From assembly GCF_902497855.1 (NCBI RefSeq), contig NZ_CABVHU010000004.1, positions 62,001 to 126,000 on the forward strand: a stretch of DNA of 64,000 bases, written 5' to 3'. This DNA comes from Pseudomonas fluorescens. GTDB taxonomy: Bacteria; Pseudomonadota; Gammaproteobacteria; Pseudomonadales; Pseudomonadaceae. Positions 26,595 through 33,647 of this stretch are shown piece by piece; the stretch's first letter is position 1; every line of letters begins with the position of its first letter. A program made the translations under genes and the position numbers. The notes beneath the pieces were generated by a model that was not told the origin of the DNA, did not search any database, and worked only from the letters and a program-made list of their open reading frames with translations.

Positions 26595-27143
26595 ATGGAC
26601 ACGGGCTCACGACTCAAACTAGTACGCGAAAGCTACAAACTCTCCCAGCGCGAGCTGGCCCGGCGTAGCGGCGTCACCAATGCCACCATCTCCCTGATCG
26701 AACAGAATCGCGTCAGCCCCTCCGTCAGCTCACTGAAAAAACTGCTCGAAGGCATCCCCATGTCCTTGGCGGACTTCTTTACCTTTGATCAGCCGCCGCG
26801 TGAGCATCAATACGTGTTTCGGGCTAATGAACAGCCGGATCTGGGGCGTCATGGGTTGCGGTTGCTGTTGATTGGGGCTTCGGTGCCGAGTCGGCAGATG
26901 CGCTTGTTGCGCGAGCAGTACGCGCCTGGGGCGAGTTCGGGGGAAGAGCCGATTGTGCATTCGGAAGGGGAGGAGTGTGGGCTGGTTACCCGTGGCACCG
27001 TTGAGCTGACGGTTGATGGGCAGATCAGTGTGCTGAATGCCGGGGATGGGTATTACTTTCCGACGACGCTGCCGCATCGGTTTCGCAACATTGGGGCGGA
27101 TGAGGCGGAGATTATTAGTGCGAATACGCCGGCGAATTTTTGA
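26595..27143 (+). CDS. puuR: XRE-cupin transcriptional regulator of polyamine catabolism
   Basis: A 182-residue protein. Residues 5-60 are an XRE helix-turn-helix (LSQRELARRSGVTNATISLI then EQNRVSPSVSSLKKLLEGI). Residues 105-180 form a cupin sensor (EECGLVTRGTVELTVDG, then DGYYFPTTLPHRFRN). This is the PuuR/PauR layout; such proteins repress puu/pau genes and are relieved by polyamines. Position directly after puuB supports this role. Codon usage shifts within the gene to less C-ending codons, as in the island that follows. Confidence 0.85.
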   Translation: MDTGSRLKLVRESYKLSQRELARRSGVTNATISLIEQNRVSPSVSSLKKLLEGIPMSLADFFTFDQPPREHQYVFRANEQPDLGRHGLRLLLIGASVPSRQMRLLREQYAPGASSGEEPIVHSEGEECGLVTRGTVELTVDGQISVLNAGDGYYFPTTLPHRFRNIGADEAEIISANTPANF

Positions 27144-27208
27144 TTAGAGAATTGCTTTTGTTCAGTTAAATGTTGCATTTTTTAATTTTCGTTCTGTAAG
27201 GAACAGTA

Positions 27209-27991
27209 ATGCGTCATTTCATACACATGCTTGGTTTTTTTACTTTGATTTTGTGTGCTCAGCCGACTTTGGCCCAAGTTGCTACTACTTCTACCGGCAA
27301 ACAGTCTACCGCTGAGCTCGCGAAATTAGCTTCTCAGATGCCTATCGCTGAAGAATTACAAACCGCAAAGCAACAAATAAAAATTCTTGAATCGCAACTT
27401 CAGATGACACGTGACTACCAAGGCTCGTTGCTTGATACGGTGTATTGGGCACTGGGTGCAGTTTTTCTGCTAGTTGGCCTACTGCTCGGTTTTGGTTGGT
27501 TTGCCAACTTTCGAGTGTACGAGCGCGATAAGGAAATACTTAAAGCCGAGCTTGAGGGGGCTGTTCGCTCAAAAGCTGACGATCTTGAGAAGTCGATTTC
27601 ACTGCAGACCGATAATATCTCAAGAGTTGTTATTGGCAAAATTGATGAAAAAATCAAAATAGCTGAAACGAGTTTAAATTATTCGCTGCAGAAAATAGAT
27701 GGTCGATTGTTTGATCTTGAATTTGTGCGTCTTCACGATAAGATGAATGCTAATGGTAGTGATAATATGGCTCTTACCGATGCGCTTCAACTTTTAGATA
27801 TCTGTATTAAAAGGGATTTTTATAAGGTTCCAGATGTAATTCACTTTATGCTAAAAACAATTGATAAGGGCGGTAAGTTTACGGCTGGAGAAATCACAAG
27901 GCTGAATGTGCTCTTGGACTCTCTTCCTTCTCAATATCGAGCTCTATTAGAAAAGCTAGGTGCAAAGCTCGTTGCAGCAGATATTTTTTAA
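27209..27991 (+). CDS. Hypothetical signal-peptide, coiled-coil membrane protein
   Basis: A 260-residue protein, clearly lower in GC than the preceding genes. A signal peptide (MRHFIHMLGFFTLILCAQPT) is followed by a short helical stretch (EELQTAKQQIKILESQLQM), one strong membrane span (VYWALGAVFLLVGLLLGFGW, about residues 79-98) and a cytoplasmic coiled coil rich in K/E (residues about 105-180). The tail is helical and soluble. No family is recognised. TAAGGAACAGT precedes the ATG. It marks the left end of the accessory island and may be horizontally acquired. Confidence 0.65.
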   Translation: MRHFIHMLGFFTLILCAQPTLAQVATTSTGKQSTAELAKLASQMPIAEELQTAKQQIKILESQLQMTRDYQGSLLDTVYWALGAVFLLVGLLLGFGWFANFRVYERDKEILKAELEGAVRSKADDLEKSISLQTDNISRVVIGKIDEKIKIAETSLNYSLQKIDGRLFDLEFVRLHDKMNANGSDNMALTDALQLLDICIKRDFYKVPDVIHFMLKTIDKGGKFTAGEITRLNVLLDSLPSQYRALLEKLGAKLVAADIF

Positions 27992-28032
27992 GTCGGGTCT
28001 AATTAGGTCCGGTAAAAATTTCGGAACAAGAT

Positions 28033-28235
28033 TGAAAAAGGTGGCATGAAAAAGGTGGCAGATTTGTTTATTTAAATCATGAAAAAGGTGGCCATGAAAA
28101 AGGTGGCAGATTTGTTTATTTAAATAGATCTGCCACCTTTTTATATTTAAATCATGAAAAAGGTGGCAGATTTGTTTATTTAAATAGATCTGCCACCTTT
28201 TTATCTATATTTAAATAGATCTGCCACCTTTTTAT
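28033..28235. repeat. AT-rich array of GGTGGCAGAT palindromes
   Basis: The arm TGAAAAAGGTGGCAGATTTG occurs complete at about 28047, 28095 and 28154 and truncated (to TGAAAAAGGTGGC) at about 28033 and 28080. The opposite arm, AGATCTGCCACCTTTTTAT, occurs at about 28126, 28186 and 28216. Paired arms form two near-perfect hairpins (28096-28143 and 28155-28203) joined by TTTATTTAAAT. The motif is unrelated to the GTAGGAGC REPs. It recalls the AAAAAGG...CAGATTTATTT palindromes seen near REP-associated transposase genes, but no such gene is here. Confidence 0.85.
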
Positions 28236-28260
28236 CTAGGGCAAGGAGTTATGAGGTAAC

Positions 28261-28287
28261 AAAAACCCGCGTCAACGCGGGTTTTTT
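28261..28287 (-). terminator. Rho-independent terminator after the 97-aa gene (copy 1)
   Basis: ACCCGCG (28265-28271) pairs with CGCGGGT (28276-28282) around TCAA, with A- and T-runs on both sides, so it can act in both directions. On the minus strand it ends the gene at 28302. Confidence 0.8.
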
Positions 28288-28301
28288 GAACTGAAATTCG
28301 G

Positions 28302-28595
28302 TCACTGAACCTTGGGGGTATCGAACCCGCGCTGCTCAATCACTCGAAACACATCGCTCACATCCTGGAGCAAAATCCTGGCGATATTGGCGACGGTGTT
28401 GATGTCGTTTGCGGCGTAGTCGGGCAGGTTGGTGCAGCCCATGAGCTGGAGATAGGGGAGGACGGCGTTGAGGCGTTCGCTGACGCAGTTGTGGAGGTCG
28501 CGGAGTGGGGCGTCGCTGTCGATGAGCAGGACGGGGTAGTCGGTGGCGAATTGGGACATGGGGGTGAAGCGGCGGGGCGGGTGTTGAGTTGTCAT
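28302..28595 (-). CDS. Small Pseudomonas protein of unknown function, copy 1 (97 aa)
   Basis: The protein starts MTTQHPPRRFTPMSQFATDY, followed by PVLLIDSDAPLRDLHNCVSE and an all-helical body ending DVSDVFRVIEQRGFDTPKVQ. It resembles the short helical Pseudomonas-restricted families of the DUF3077/DUF6124 kind, but I am not sure which. A near-identical paralogue of the same length is at 32767, and both share the same long structured leader. AAGGA precedes the ATG at 28595. No function is known. Confidence 0.65.
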   Translation of the reverse strand: MTTQHPPRRFTPMSQFATDYPVLLIDSDAPLRDLHNCVSERLNAVLPYLQLMGCTNLPDYAANDINTVANIARILLQDVSDVFRVIEQRGFDTPKVQ

Positions 28596-29100
28596 GGTGT
28601 AAATCCTTATAAAAAGAAGAATTGCCACCTTTCTGCTGCGAAACAAATGGGTGGCAGCTGTGCGCGGGTTCGCAGACCGGAGGATTTACACCAAGACCCG
28701 GCAGACCCGAGGGCCTCCCGCGCACAACCGCCATAAAACATTAAGCAGGCGGAGCCGGCTGCATCATGCCTGACGGTGCTTTGGTGTCAATCTTCAGGGC
28801 TGCGAAACCCTATCGCTGATTGCTGTCTGCGACGGGGCGAATATAGGCGTCAATATTGGTGCCCACAACCGGGCTGTAGGACGCTTGGGCGGGCATTTTG
28901 GCAAGGCGGATTGCCTTTGATTGACGGCGGAGTCGTTGGAGTCGGCGTAAACCGGGCGATGAGGAGTGTCTTAGGAAATCAGTTACCGGTTTTGGGGCCG
29001 CTTCGCGGCCCAACGAGGGTAAACCCCCTGTCCACAAGGGGTAAATTCCTACACTATTTTCGGACGTCAGGATCAAAAGATCGCAGCCTTCGGCAGCTAC
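28596..29100 (-). ncRNA. Conserved structured leader region of the 97-aa gene, copy 1
   Basis: About 500 bp upstream of the gene is repeated, with scattered differences, at 33061-33560. Visible hairpins include TGCCACC / GGTGGCA (about 28621-28655), the GTGCGCGGG / CCCGCGCAC pair flanking the segment 28660-28727, and GGGCCGC / GCGGCCC near 28993-29010. It ends at a GATCAAAAGATCGCAGCC box (29072). A short frame beginning MAVVRGRPSGLPGLG overlaps the promoter-proximal hairpins in both copies. Whether the conserved element is an RNA, a leader peptide or both cannot be decided here. Confidence 0.4.
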
Positions 29101-29147
29101 ATTGATCGGGTGATGGGTGTTCAAATTGTTGTGTCGGTTAGAAAAGA

Positions 29148-29173
29148 CAAAGCCCCGAATCATAGGGGCTTTG
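29148..29173 (-). terminator. Terminator of the PLDc_N-type gene (copy 1)
   Basis: CAAAGCCCC (29148-29156) pairs with GGGGCTTTG (29165-29173). On the minus strand it is followed by TCTTTTC. An equivalent, stronger hairpin follows copy 2 at 36759. Confidence 0.65.
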
Positions 29174-29222
29174 CCATTTCGAATTGTGCAGTTTCCAAAC
29201 CGTTATTGCACACCCTCTGACA

Positions 29223-29441
29223 TCATTGCCTGGCTTGCGGTGAATGGGGATTGTATTCAGTGTGTTTCGGCCCAGCCAATGCCCACGCCAGCACCCCGAG
29301 CAGCGGCACAAACACGATCACCACTATCCACAAGAGCTTGTTACTCGATTTTCCCTGGGCTTTACGTACCCTGTTGATCGCCCACAACTCGACCAGCAAA
29401 AGCACTGCCGCGAGTACGATCCAGATTGTTTCGATTTGCAT
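29223..29441 (-). CDS. Small PLDc_N-type membrane protein, copy 1 (72 aa)
   Basis: Two hydrophobic helices (ETIWIVLAAVLLLVELWAIN and NKLLWIVVIVFVPLLGVLAW) are joined by a basic loop (RVRKAQGKSS). The stretch ending FVPLLGVLAWALAGPK is the hallmark of the phospholipase D/cardiolipin synthase N-terminal domain family when it occurs alone. AGGAGGTGG precedes the ATG at 29441. It is nearly identical to the gene at 36835, including flanking DNA. It should be an inner-membrane protein; function unknown. Confidence 0.8.
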   Translation of the reverse strand: MQIETIWIVLAAVLLLVELWAINRVRKAQGKSSNKLLWIVVIVFVPLLGVLAWALAGPKHTEYNPHSPQARQ

Positions 29442-29673
29442 TAGCCACCTCCTGATAGTCATTCAGTTAGGTGCGCGCTGGCGGGCAGGGTTCATTTTAT
29501 TGGGCATTTTTGGCTTCTCTGCAGGAAGTGTCCTACAGCTCGAGGCTGGAACAGAATAGGACAGGTCTGATTCTTCTCTCTAACGATATTTCGACAGGCA
29601 ATGACTGAGTTAAAACGCCGTACATTCACTCCTGAAAAATAGAAAAGCGATTCCATCACCCAGGAGAGAACGT

Positions 29674-30162
29674 ATGGCGTTTGACGCATTTGTCAAAATC
29701 GAAGGCATTCCCGGCGAAGCCCTGGATGAGAAGTACCGCGATTGGATCGAGGTCAGTGGTTACAGTTTCGGCACTCATCAGAGCACTTCAGCCACGGCCA
29801 GTTCCAATGGCGGTGCGAGCTCTGGCCGTACGACGCTGAGCAACTTCACGTTCACCAAAGTGTTGGACAAGTCCAGCTGCAAGCTGATGGAGGCCAGTTG
29901 TGCCGGGGAGCATCTGAAAGAGGTCAGTCTGGTACTGAGCCGAGCGGCTGCCGAGAAGCTCAAATACTTCGAGATTATTCTCGAAGAGGTCATCATTTCC
30001 GACTACGCGCAAAATGCCTCCGCCGGCATTCCGGTAGAAATCGTGCAATTGAATTATGGACGGATCAAAACCATCTACACACAGCAAAAGCGCAGTGATG
30101 GTGCCGGTGGCGGCAACATCGCGGGCGGCTGGGATCGCATCAGCAACAAAAAATATTCGTGA
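29674..30162 (+). CDS. hcp: Type VI secretion Hcp tube protein
   Basis: A 162-residue Hcp-family protein: MAFDAFVKIEGIPGEALDEK at the start, WIEVSGYSFG and LSNFTFTKVLDKSSCKLMEA in the beta-barrel core, and EVIISDYAQNASAGIPVEIV near the end. Hcp stacks as hexameric rings forming the inner tube of the T6SS and can carry effectors in its lumen. GGAGAG precedes the ATG. The effector-like gene starts 8 bp downstream. No other T6SS structural gene is in the window, so this is an orphan Hcp island that would use a system encoded elsewhere. Confidence 0.93.
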   Translation: MAFDAFVKIEGIPGEALDEKYRDWIEVSGYSFGTHQSTSATASSNGGASSGRTTLSNFTFTKVLDKSSCKLMEASCAGEHLKEVSLVLSRAAAEKLKYFEIILEEVIISDYAQNASAGIPVEIVQLNYGRIKTIYTQQKRSDGAGGGNIAGGWDRISNKKYS

Positions 30163-30169
30163 GGCTGAA

Positions 30170-31147
30170 ATGGCAGAGCCTCTAGCGTTTATCAATTCTC
30201 GAACCCAGACTTACGAATCGTTGAAGGCTCAATTGGGTCTGACGGGTGTCTCCAAAAGCAAGTTCGATGCGCTCAACAGCCATATCGCCAACACGGTGGT
30301 GCTGGCCGGTGAGCTGGTCATCATCGGCGATGTCTCGACCTCATCCAGTACTAGCCAAGAGGCCTACTTGATGGCCAAGGCACGGGACATCCATATCGGC
30401 TTGTTGACGAACCAGGTCGATGCTGACGACTTTTTCCTGGACAACTTCGAGCTGCTGAAGGAGGTACTCACCTACAGTTCCATTGGCGCCGGGGTCGTCA
30501 GTGACGGGTGGAGCAAACACATGTCCGCGATTGGGAAAACCCTGGAAGAGATCGAGCAGTTGCATAAGGAATTTCTGCGTACAGGATCAGAAACCGCCAG
30601 GAAAAGGTTTTTAGCCGAGCGCGCCATCTTGTTCAGCAGGCTGGAGGTACAGCTGGCAAAGGCAGCCTCTTATGGCTCAGGGCTTCGACATCAAGGTTCG
30701 ATCAAAAGACTGCTTGGGATTTCGACCAAGAGCTATTTGCATACGGGTGAGATTGTGGGGTATGCGGAAAAAGTCGATGGCGTGGCCAAGGCTGCAAAAT
30801 TGATCAAGAGCGGTACCTATATTGGTGCGGCGCTGACGGTTGCTTCGTCCGGGCTGGCGATCAGGAACGCGTGTGCGCTGGGGCGGGAGGATCAGTGTAC
30901 GAGGGCCAAATATGTGGAAGGCTTTTCATTGGCTGGGAGCTTGGGAGGAAGTGCTGTATTTGGCTCTTTAGGAGGCTTTTCAGCAACTTACGGTTGCATA
31001 CTAGCGCTTGGCATCGCTACTGGAGGTCCTGGGGCGCTGGTTTGCGGCGTAGTAGGCGGCGCGGTAGCTGGGTATGTGGGGGGAAAGATCGTCGGTGACG
31101 AGGGTGGGAATTTCGGTGAATACCTTTATGGAAAAATGGCGCAATGA
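30170..31147 (+). CDS. Putative Hcp-linked T6SS effector with glycine-zipper C-terminus
   Basis: A 325-residue protein encoded immediately after hcp. Residues 1-200 are mostly helical (INSRTQTYESLKAQLGLTG, KTLEEIEQLHKEFLRTGSE). The last ~100 residues contain hydrophobic glycine-rich segments (IGAALTVASSGLAIRNA; LAGSLGGSAVFGSLGGFSAT; GVVGGAVAGYVGGKIVG) like glycine zippers in pore-forming or membrane-inserting toxins. No catalytic motif is seen. The downstream gene overlaps the stop as ATGA and encodes a membrane protein, the expected immunity partner. I infer a membrane-targeting antibacterial effector; no characterised family is recognised. Codon use is less biased than in core genes. Confidence 0.65.
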   Translation: MAEPLAFINSRTQTYESLKAQLGLTGVSKSKFDALNSHIANTVVLAGELVIIGDVSTSSSTSQEAYLMAKARDIHIGLLTNQVDADDFFLDNFELLKEVLTYSSIGAGVVSDGWSKHMSAIGKTLEEIEQLHKEFLRTGSETARKRFLAERAILFSRLEVQLAKAASYGSGLRHQGSIKRLLGISTKSYLHTGEIVGYAEKVDGVAKAAKLIKSGTYIGAALTVASSGLAIRNACALGREDQCTRAKYVEGFSLAGSLGGSAVFGSLGGFSATYGCILALGIATGGPGALVCGVVGGAVAGYVGGKIVGDEGGNFGEYLYGKMAQ

Positions 31148-31518
31148 GTCATGAGTCACTCGGGCTGATATCGCTAATGTTATTCACGCCCTTTTTGCTG
31201 TTGGCGATTTGGCTGGTTTACATGGTTCATATCTATACAGAGAGAGCCGAGGCCTTGATGATAAATAGTAGTTTTGTAAAGGCTAATAGGTCGCTATTTT
31301 CTCCAATGGGTTTGGTTGGAAAAGCCATGCGCAATGGTTTGCTCACTTTGGTCTTGCTAACGCCAACCCTCGCTGCAAAGCGCGGGCTAGTGAATATCGC
31401 TGATGTGAAAAATTTCCCGATAGGTTTGAGGCGAATATTGTTTTTGTCTTGGGGTTCCAGTTTTGTATTATCAGTCGCACTCATCGCGCTTAATGTTTTT
31501 CGCAGATATTCATATTGA
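31144..31518 (+). CDS. Putative immunity protein (membrane), copy 1
   Basis: A 124-residue membrane protein starting within the effector's stop codon (ATGA). Spans are visible at LGLISLMLFTPFLLLAIWLV (N-terminus), NGLLTLVLLTPTL (middle) and SSFVLSVALIALNVF (C-terminus). Overlap with the effector and membrane location fit an inner-membrane immunity protein neutralising a pore-forming toxin. A diverged, shortened copy lies at 31677. The assignment is by context; no known immunity family is recognised. Confidence 0.6.
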   Translation: MSHESLGLISLMLFTPFLLLAIWLVYMVHIYTERAEALMINSSFVKANRSLFSPMGLVGKAMRNGLLTLVLLTPTLAAKRGLVNIADVKNFPIGLRRILFLSWGSSFVLSVALIALNVFRRYSY

Positions 31519-31581
31519 ATAGTTGATTGTGGATGGAAGTGGAGAGTGAATCAGGTCGAGCCAGGATTGTTATTCTATTAA

Positions 31582-31698
31582 GCCACTGGAGGTCCCGGGG
31601 CAATTCTGTGTGTCGTGGTCGGAGGTGGAATCGGAGGGGAGATTGTCGCCGAACACCTGTATGGAGAAATGAGGGAGTGCACCACATACCGCTCGGCC
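31582..31698 (+). pseudogene. Relic of a second effector C-terminus
   Basis: The frame reads ATGGPGAILCVVVGGGIGGE then IVAEHLYGEM, aligning with the end of the effector at 30170 (TGGPGALVCGVVGGAV ... EYLYGKM) with a short internal deletion. Everything upstream of the GCC-ACT codons is missing; the preceding codons contain a stop. It then runs on into the start of the next immunity gene. It is a truncated, non-functional toxin tail. Confidence 0.7.
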
Positions 31699-31979
31699 TG
31701 ATTGGACTCTGCATCGGCATTGCCCTGATCCTTACGGAAATATGGTTGATTTACATGGTTCATGCATACACAGAAAAAGCCGAGGCGCTGTTGCCGAGAA
31801 GCAGTTTTGTGGAGGCTAATAAAGCAGCATATTCACAAGCCGGATTTATTGGGAAGGGGATGCGAAATGGCTTTCTTACCCTGGTATTAGCAATACCTGG
31901 AATTTGCGCCAAGAGAGGTATTTTGGACATCTACGACGCAAGAGCTTTTCCGAAGAAATTAAAACGGATGTTGTTTTAG
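31677..31979 (+). CDS. Orphan immunity paralogue, C-terminally shortened
   Basis: A 100-residue frame from a GTG at 31677: HHIPLGLIGLCIGIALILTE, then IWLIYMVHAYTEKAEALLPR and GFIGKGMRNGFLTLVLAIPG, matching the immunity protein at 31144 segment by segment (IWLVYMVHIYTERAEAL; GLVGKAMRNGLLTLVL). It stops about 22 residues early, so the last membrane span is absent. Its 3' end overlaps the convergent gene at 31959 by 21 bp. It may protect against a related effector from other strains, or be decaying. Confidence 0.55.
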   Translation: MHHIPLGLIGLCIGIALILTEIWLIYMVHAYTEKAEALLPRSSFVEANKAAYSQAGFIGKGMRNGFLTLVLAIPGICAKRGILDIYDARAFPKKLKRMLF

Positions 31980-32482
31980 TCGACTAATACTGAAACCAAA
32001 GTGCTTGGTCATCTTTTTTGCAAATGCGGTTTTGTTTCCTGGTCCACGCTTACCCAGTGCGTTTGATATTTCTTTTAAACGATCCCATGGTTTGTTGATT
32101 GTCTGCTCAGGTTGTAGTTCATTGAAATCATTAGTGCCTAGCCATTTATTCATTGCGCTCGAGTCAGCTAGAAACCACCCTTCCAATGCTTTCACAGCAA
32201 CGAAAATGCTGTTTATCCGTGCGTTTGAGATACGTTCTCTGACCAGTTCAACCGAGGCTTCGTCCTCGAGATCGGTCAGCACTACGATAATGTCTACCGT
32301 TTGATGGTCCAAACGTCCCAAATAGGCATCGATGTTTTGCGGCAATAGATTGCCCCCACCTTTGGCATTGACAACAGGATTGATCAACTCAAAGTTTTTT
32401 CTTGTAAGAACGCTTTGAAGTCGGGGGACTCGATAACGATTTTTTCGCTATCCCCCTCAACAATGAATCCCACTTTTACCAT
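31959..32482 (-). pseudogene. Frameshifted DUF4276/TOPRIM-like protein
   Basis: The ATG at 32482 begins MVKVGFIVEGDSEKIVIESP, with the VEGxSE motif of TOPRIM-like nuclease or DUF4276 proteins, and stops after 32 codons. The continuation is in the -1 frame: LINPVVNAKGGGN, then DIIVVLTDLEDEA (acidic strand) and AVKALEGWFLAD. Reading back one base within the run of six A (T at 32395-32400 on the plus strand) restores EKNFELINPVV exactly. So either one A was lost or a -1 slip makes the full ~174-residue protein. Its start overlaps the preceding ATPase-like fragment by 7 bp. ATPase plus TOPRIM-like pairs are common in anti-phage systems; the function here is inferred. Confidence 0.55.
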
Positions 32483-32706
32483 GGAAGACCCCCATCAAAA
32501 AGATTAGTCAGCCACGCTGTATCTAGTGGTATTTCCTTTTTATTCACCGCTGATTCCGAAGCGCATTTAACCTTGGTCTTGCCGTCCTCTTTGTTCACCA
32601 ACCAAAGCTCCTCTAGACAGTCTCTATTGAACACTCGGCTTTCCAACCCAAAAATTGCGAGTTTAATTTTTGACTCGGGTGCCTTCAAGCAATCGATTTG
32701 CCACAT
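32476..32706 (-). pseudogene. C-terminal fragment of a probable AAA-type ATPase
   Basis: A 76-residue frame, MWQIDCLKAPESKIKLAIFG then CLEELWLVNKEDGKTKVKCA and LDTAWLTNLFDGGLPW. The ELWLVxKEDGKTxV pattern resembles the distal part of AAA_21/RloA-like ATPases encoded with TOPRIM partners. It lacks Walker motifs and a ribosome site. Upstream, sequence changes abruptly into the terminator of the duplicated unit at 32731, suggesting that the 5' part was lost when that unit arrived. Family assignment is tentative. Confidence 0.4.
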
Positions 32707-32730
32707 TTTGACAGACGAGAAAAAAGGAGG

Positions 32731-32752
32731 AAAACCCGCCGAAGCGGGTTTT
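32731..32752 (-). terminator. Rho-independent terminator after the 97-aa gene (copy 2)
   Basis: AAAACCCGC pairs with GCGGGTTTT around CGAA. It sits at the same place relative to its gene as the 28261 terminator does to copy 1. Confidence 0.75.
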
Positions 32753-32766
32753 GATCTCTGGAATTG

Positions 32767-33060
32767 TCACTCTACCTTAGGCACCTCAAACCCCCGCTGC
32801 TCAATCACTCGAAACACATCGCTCACATCCTGGACCATGATCCGGGCGATGTTGGTGACGGTGTTGATGTCGTTTTCGGCATAGTCGGGGAGGCTGGTGC
32901 AGGCCATGAGGTGCAGGTATTGGAGGACGGCGTTGAGGCGTTCGCTGACGCAGTTGTGGAGGTCGCGTAGCGGAGCGTCGCTGTCGATGAGCAGGACGGG
33001 GTAGTCGGTGGCGAATTGGGAGATGGGGGTGAAGCGGCGAGGCGGGTTGTTCATGGTCAT
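32767..33060 (-). CDS. Small Pseudomonas protein of unknown function, copy 2 (97 aa)
   Basis: Same length and nearly the same sequence as the gene at 28302: MTMNNPPRRFTPISQFATDY and DVSDVFRVIEQRGFEVPKVE, with conservative changes in the middle (YLHLMACTSLPDYAENDINT). In this copy the upstream leader frame (MAVVRGRLSSLPGVG...) is continuous with the gene, giving a possible 143-residue product; in copy 1 it is out of frame. The ribosome site is weaker than in copy 1. Function unknown. Confidence 0.62.
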   Translation of the reverse strand: MTMNNPPRRFTPISQFATDYPVLLIDSDAPLRDLHNCVSERLNAVLQYLHLMACTSLPDYAENDINTVTNIARIMVQDVSDVFRVIEQRGFEVPKVE

Positions 33061-33560
33061 AAGTAGTTCTCTATGGAAGTAAATAGAGGCACCACCTTTT
33101 CGCTGCGAAACAATTGGGTGGCAGCTGTACGCGGGTTCGCAGACCGAGAGATGACCGACACCCGGCAGACTCGAAAGTCTCCCACGCACAACCGCCATGA
33201 AATGAAACGCGGGCGGATTCTGCCAGAGTTCTCATTTGACGGTGTAGTCATCTCTTTTAGGGCTGCGAAACCCTATCGCCGATTGCAATCGGCGACGGGG
33301 CGAATATAGGCGGCTATTTTGGTACCCACAACCGGGCTGTAGGACGCCTGGGCGGGCATTTTGGCAAGGCGGATTGCCACTGATTGGCGGCGGAATCGTT
33401 GGAGTGGGCGTAAACCGGCTGATGCGGGGTGTCTTAGGAAATCGGTTACCGGTTCTGGGGCCGCTTCGCGGCCCAACGGGGTAAACCCCCTCGCCATAAT
33501 GAGTAAATTCCTACACGATTTTCGGACGTCGAGATCAAAAGATCGCAGCCTTCGGCAGCG
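33061..33560 (-). ncRNA. Conserved structured leader region, copy 2
   Basis: This corresponds block by block to 28596-29100: the GGTGGCA / TGCCACC hairpin, the CGCGGGTTCGCAGACCG segment, GGGCTGCGAAACCCTATCGC (about 33259), the GGGCCGCTTCGCGGCCC hairpin (about 33459) and a terminal GATCAAAAGATCGCAGCC box (33533). The reading frame ending AIRLAKMPAQASYSPVVGT is open in both copies. It fills the 587-bp gap before dctA; the last ~90 bp hold only the dctA end region. Confidence 0.4.
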
Positions 33561-33647
33561 CCCACGCCGATGGGATGTTGGCTGCTGACTCAGGCGATGA
33601 GTGCCGCCCTCACGGCACTCTCGTCGGTCGGACATCCTGGCCCGTAG

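Noticed and set aside
28302..28340. GGTATCGAACCCGCGCTGCTC resembles the T-arm and 3' end of a tRNA
   Set aside because: It is the coding sequence of the 97-residue protein's C-terminus (EQRGFDTPKVQ); no acceptor stem or D-arm can be built around it.
32395..32400. Canonical -1 ribosomal frameshift heptamer at the TOPRIM-like gene
   Set aside because: The six-A run is slippery, but the zero-frame codons GAA-AAA-ACT do not fit the X-XXY-YYZ pattern, so programmed ribosomal frameshifting is not claimed; slippage or mutation remain possible.
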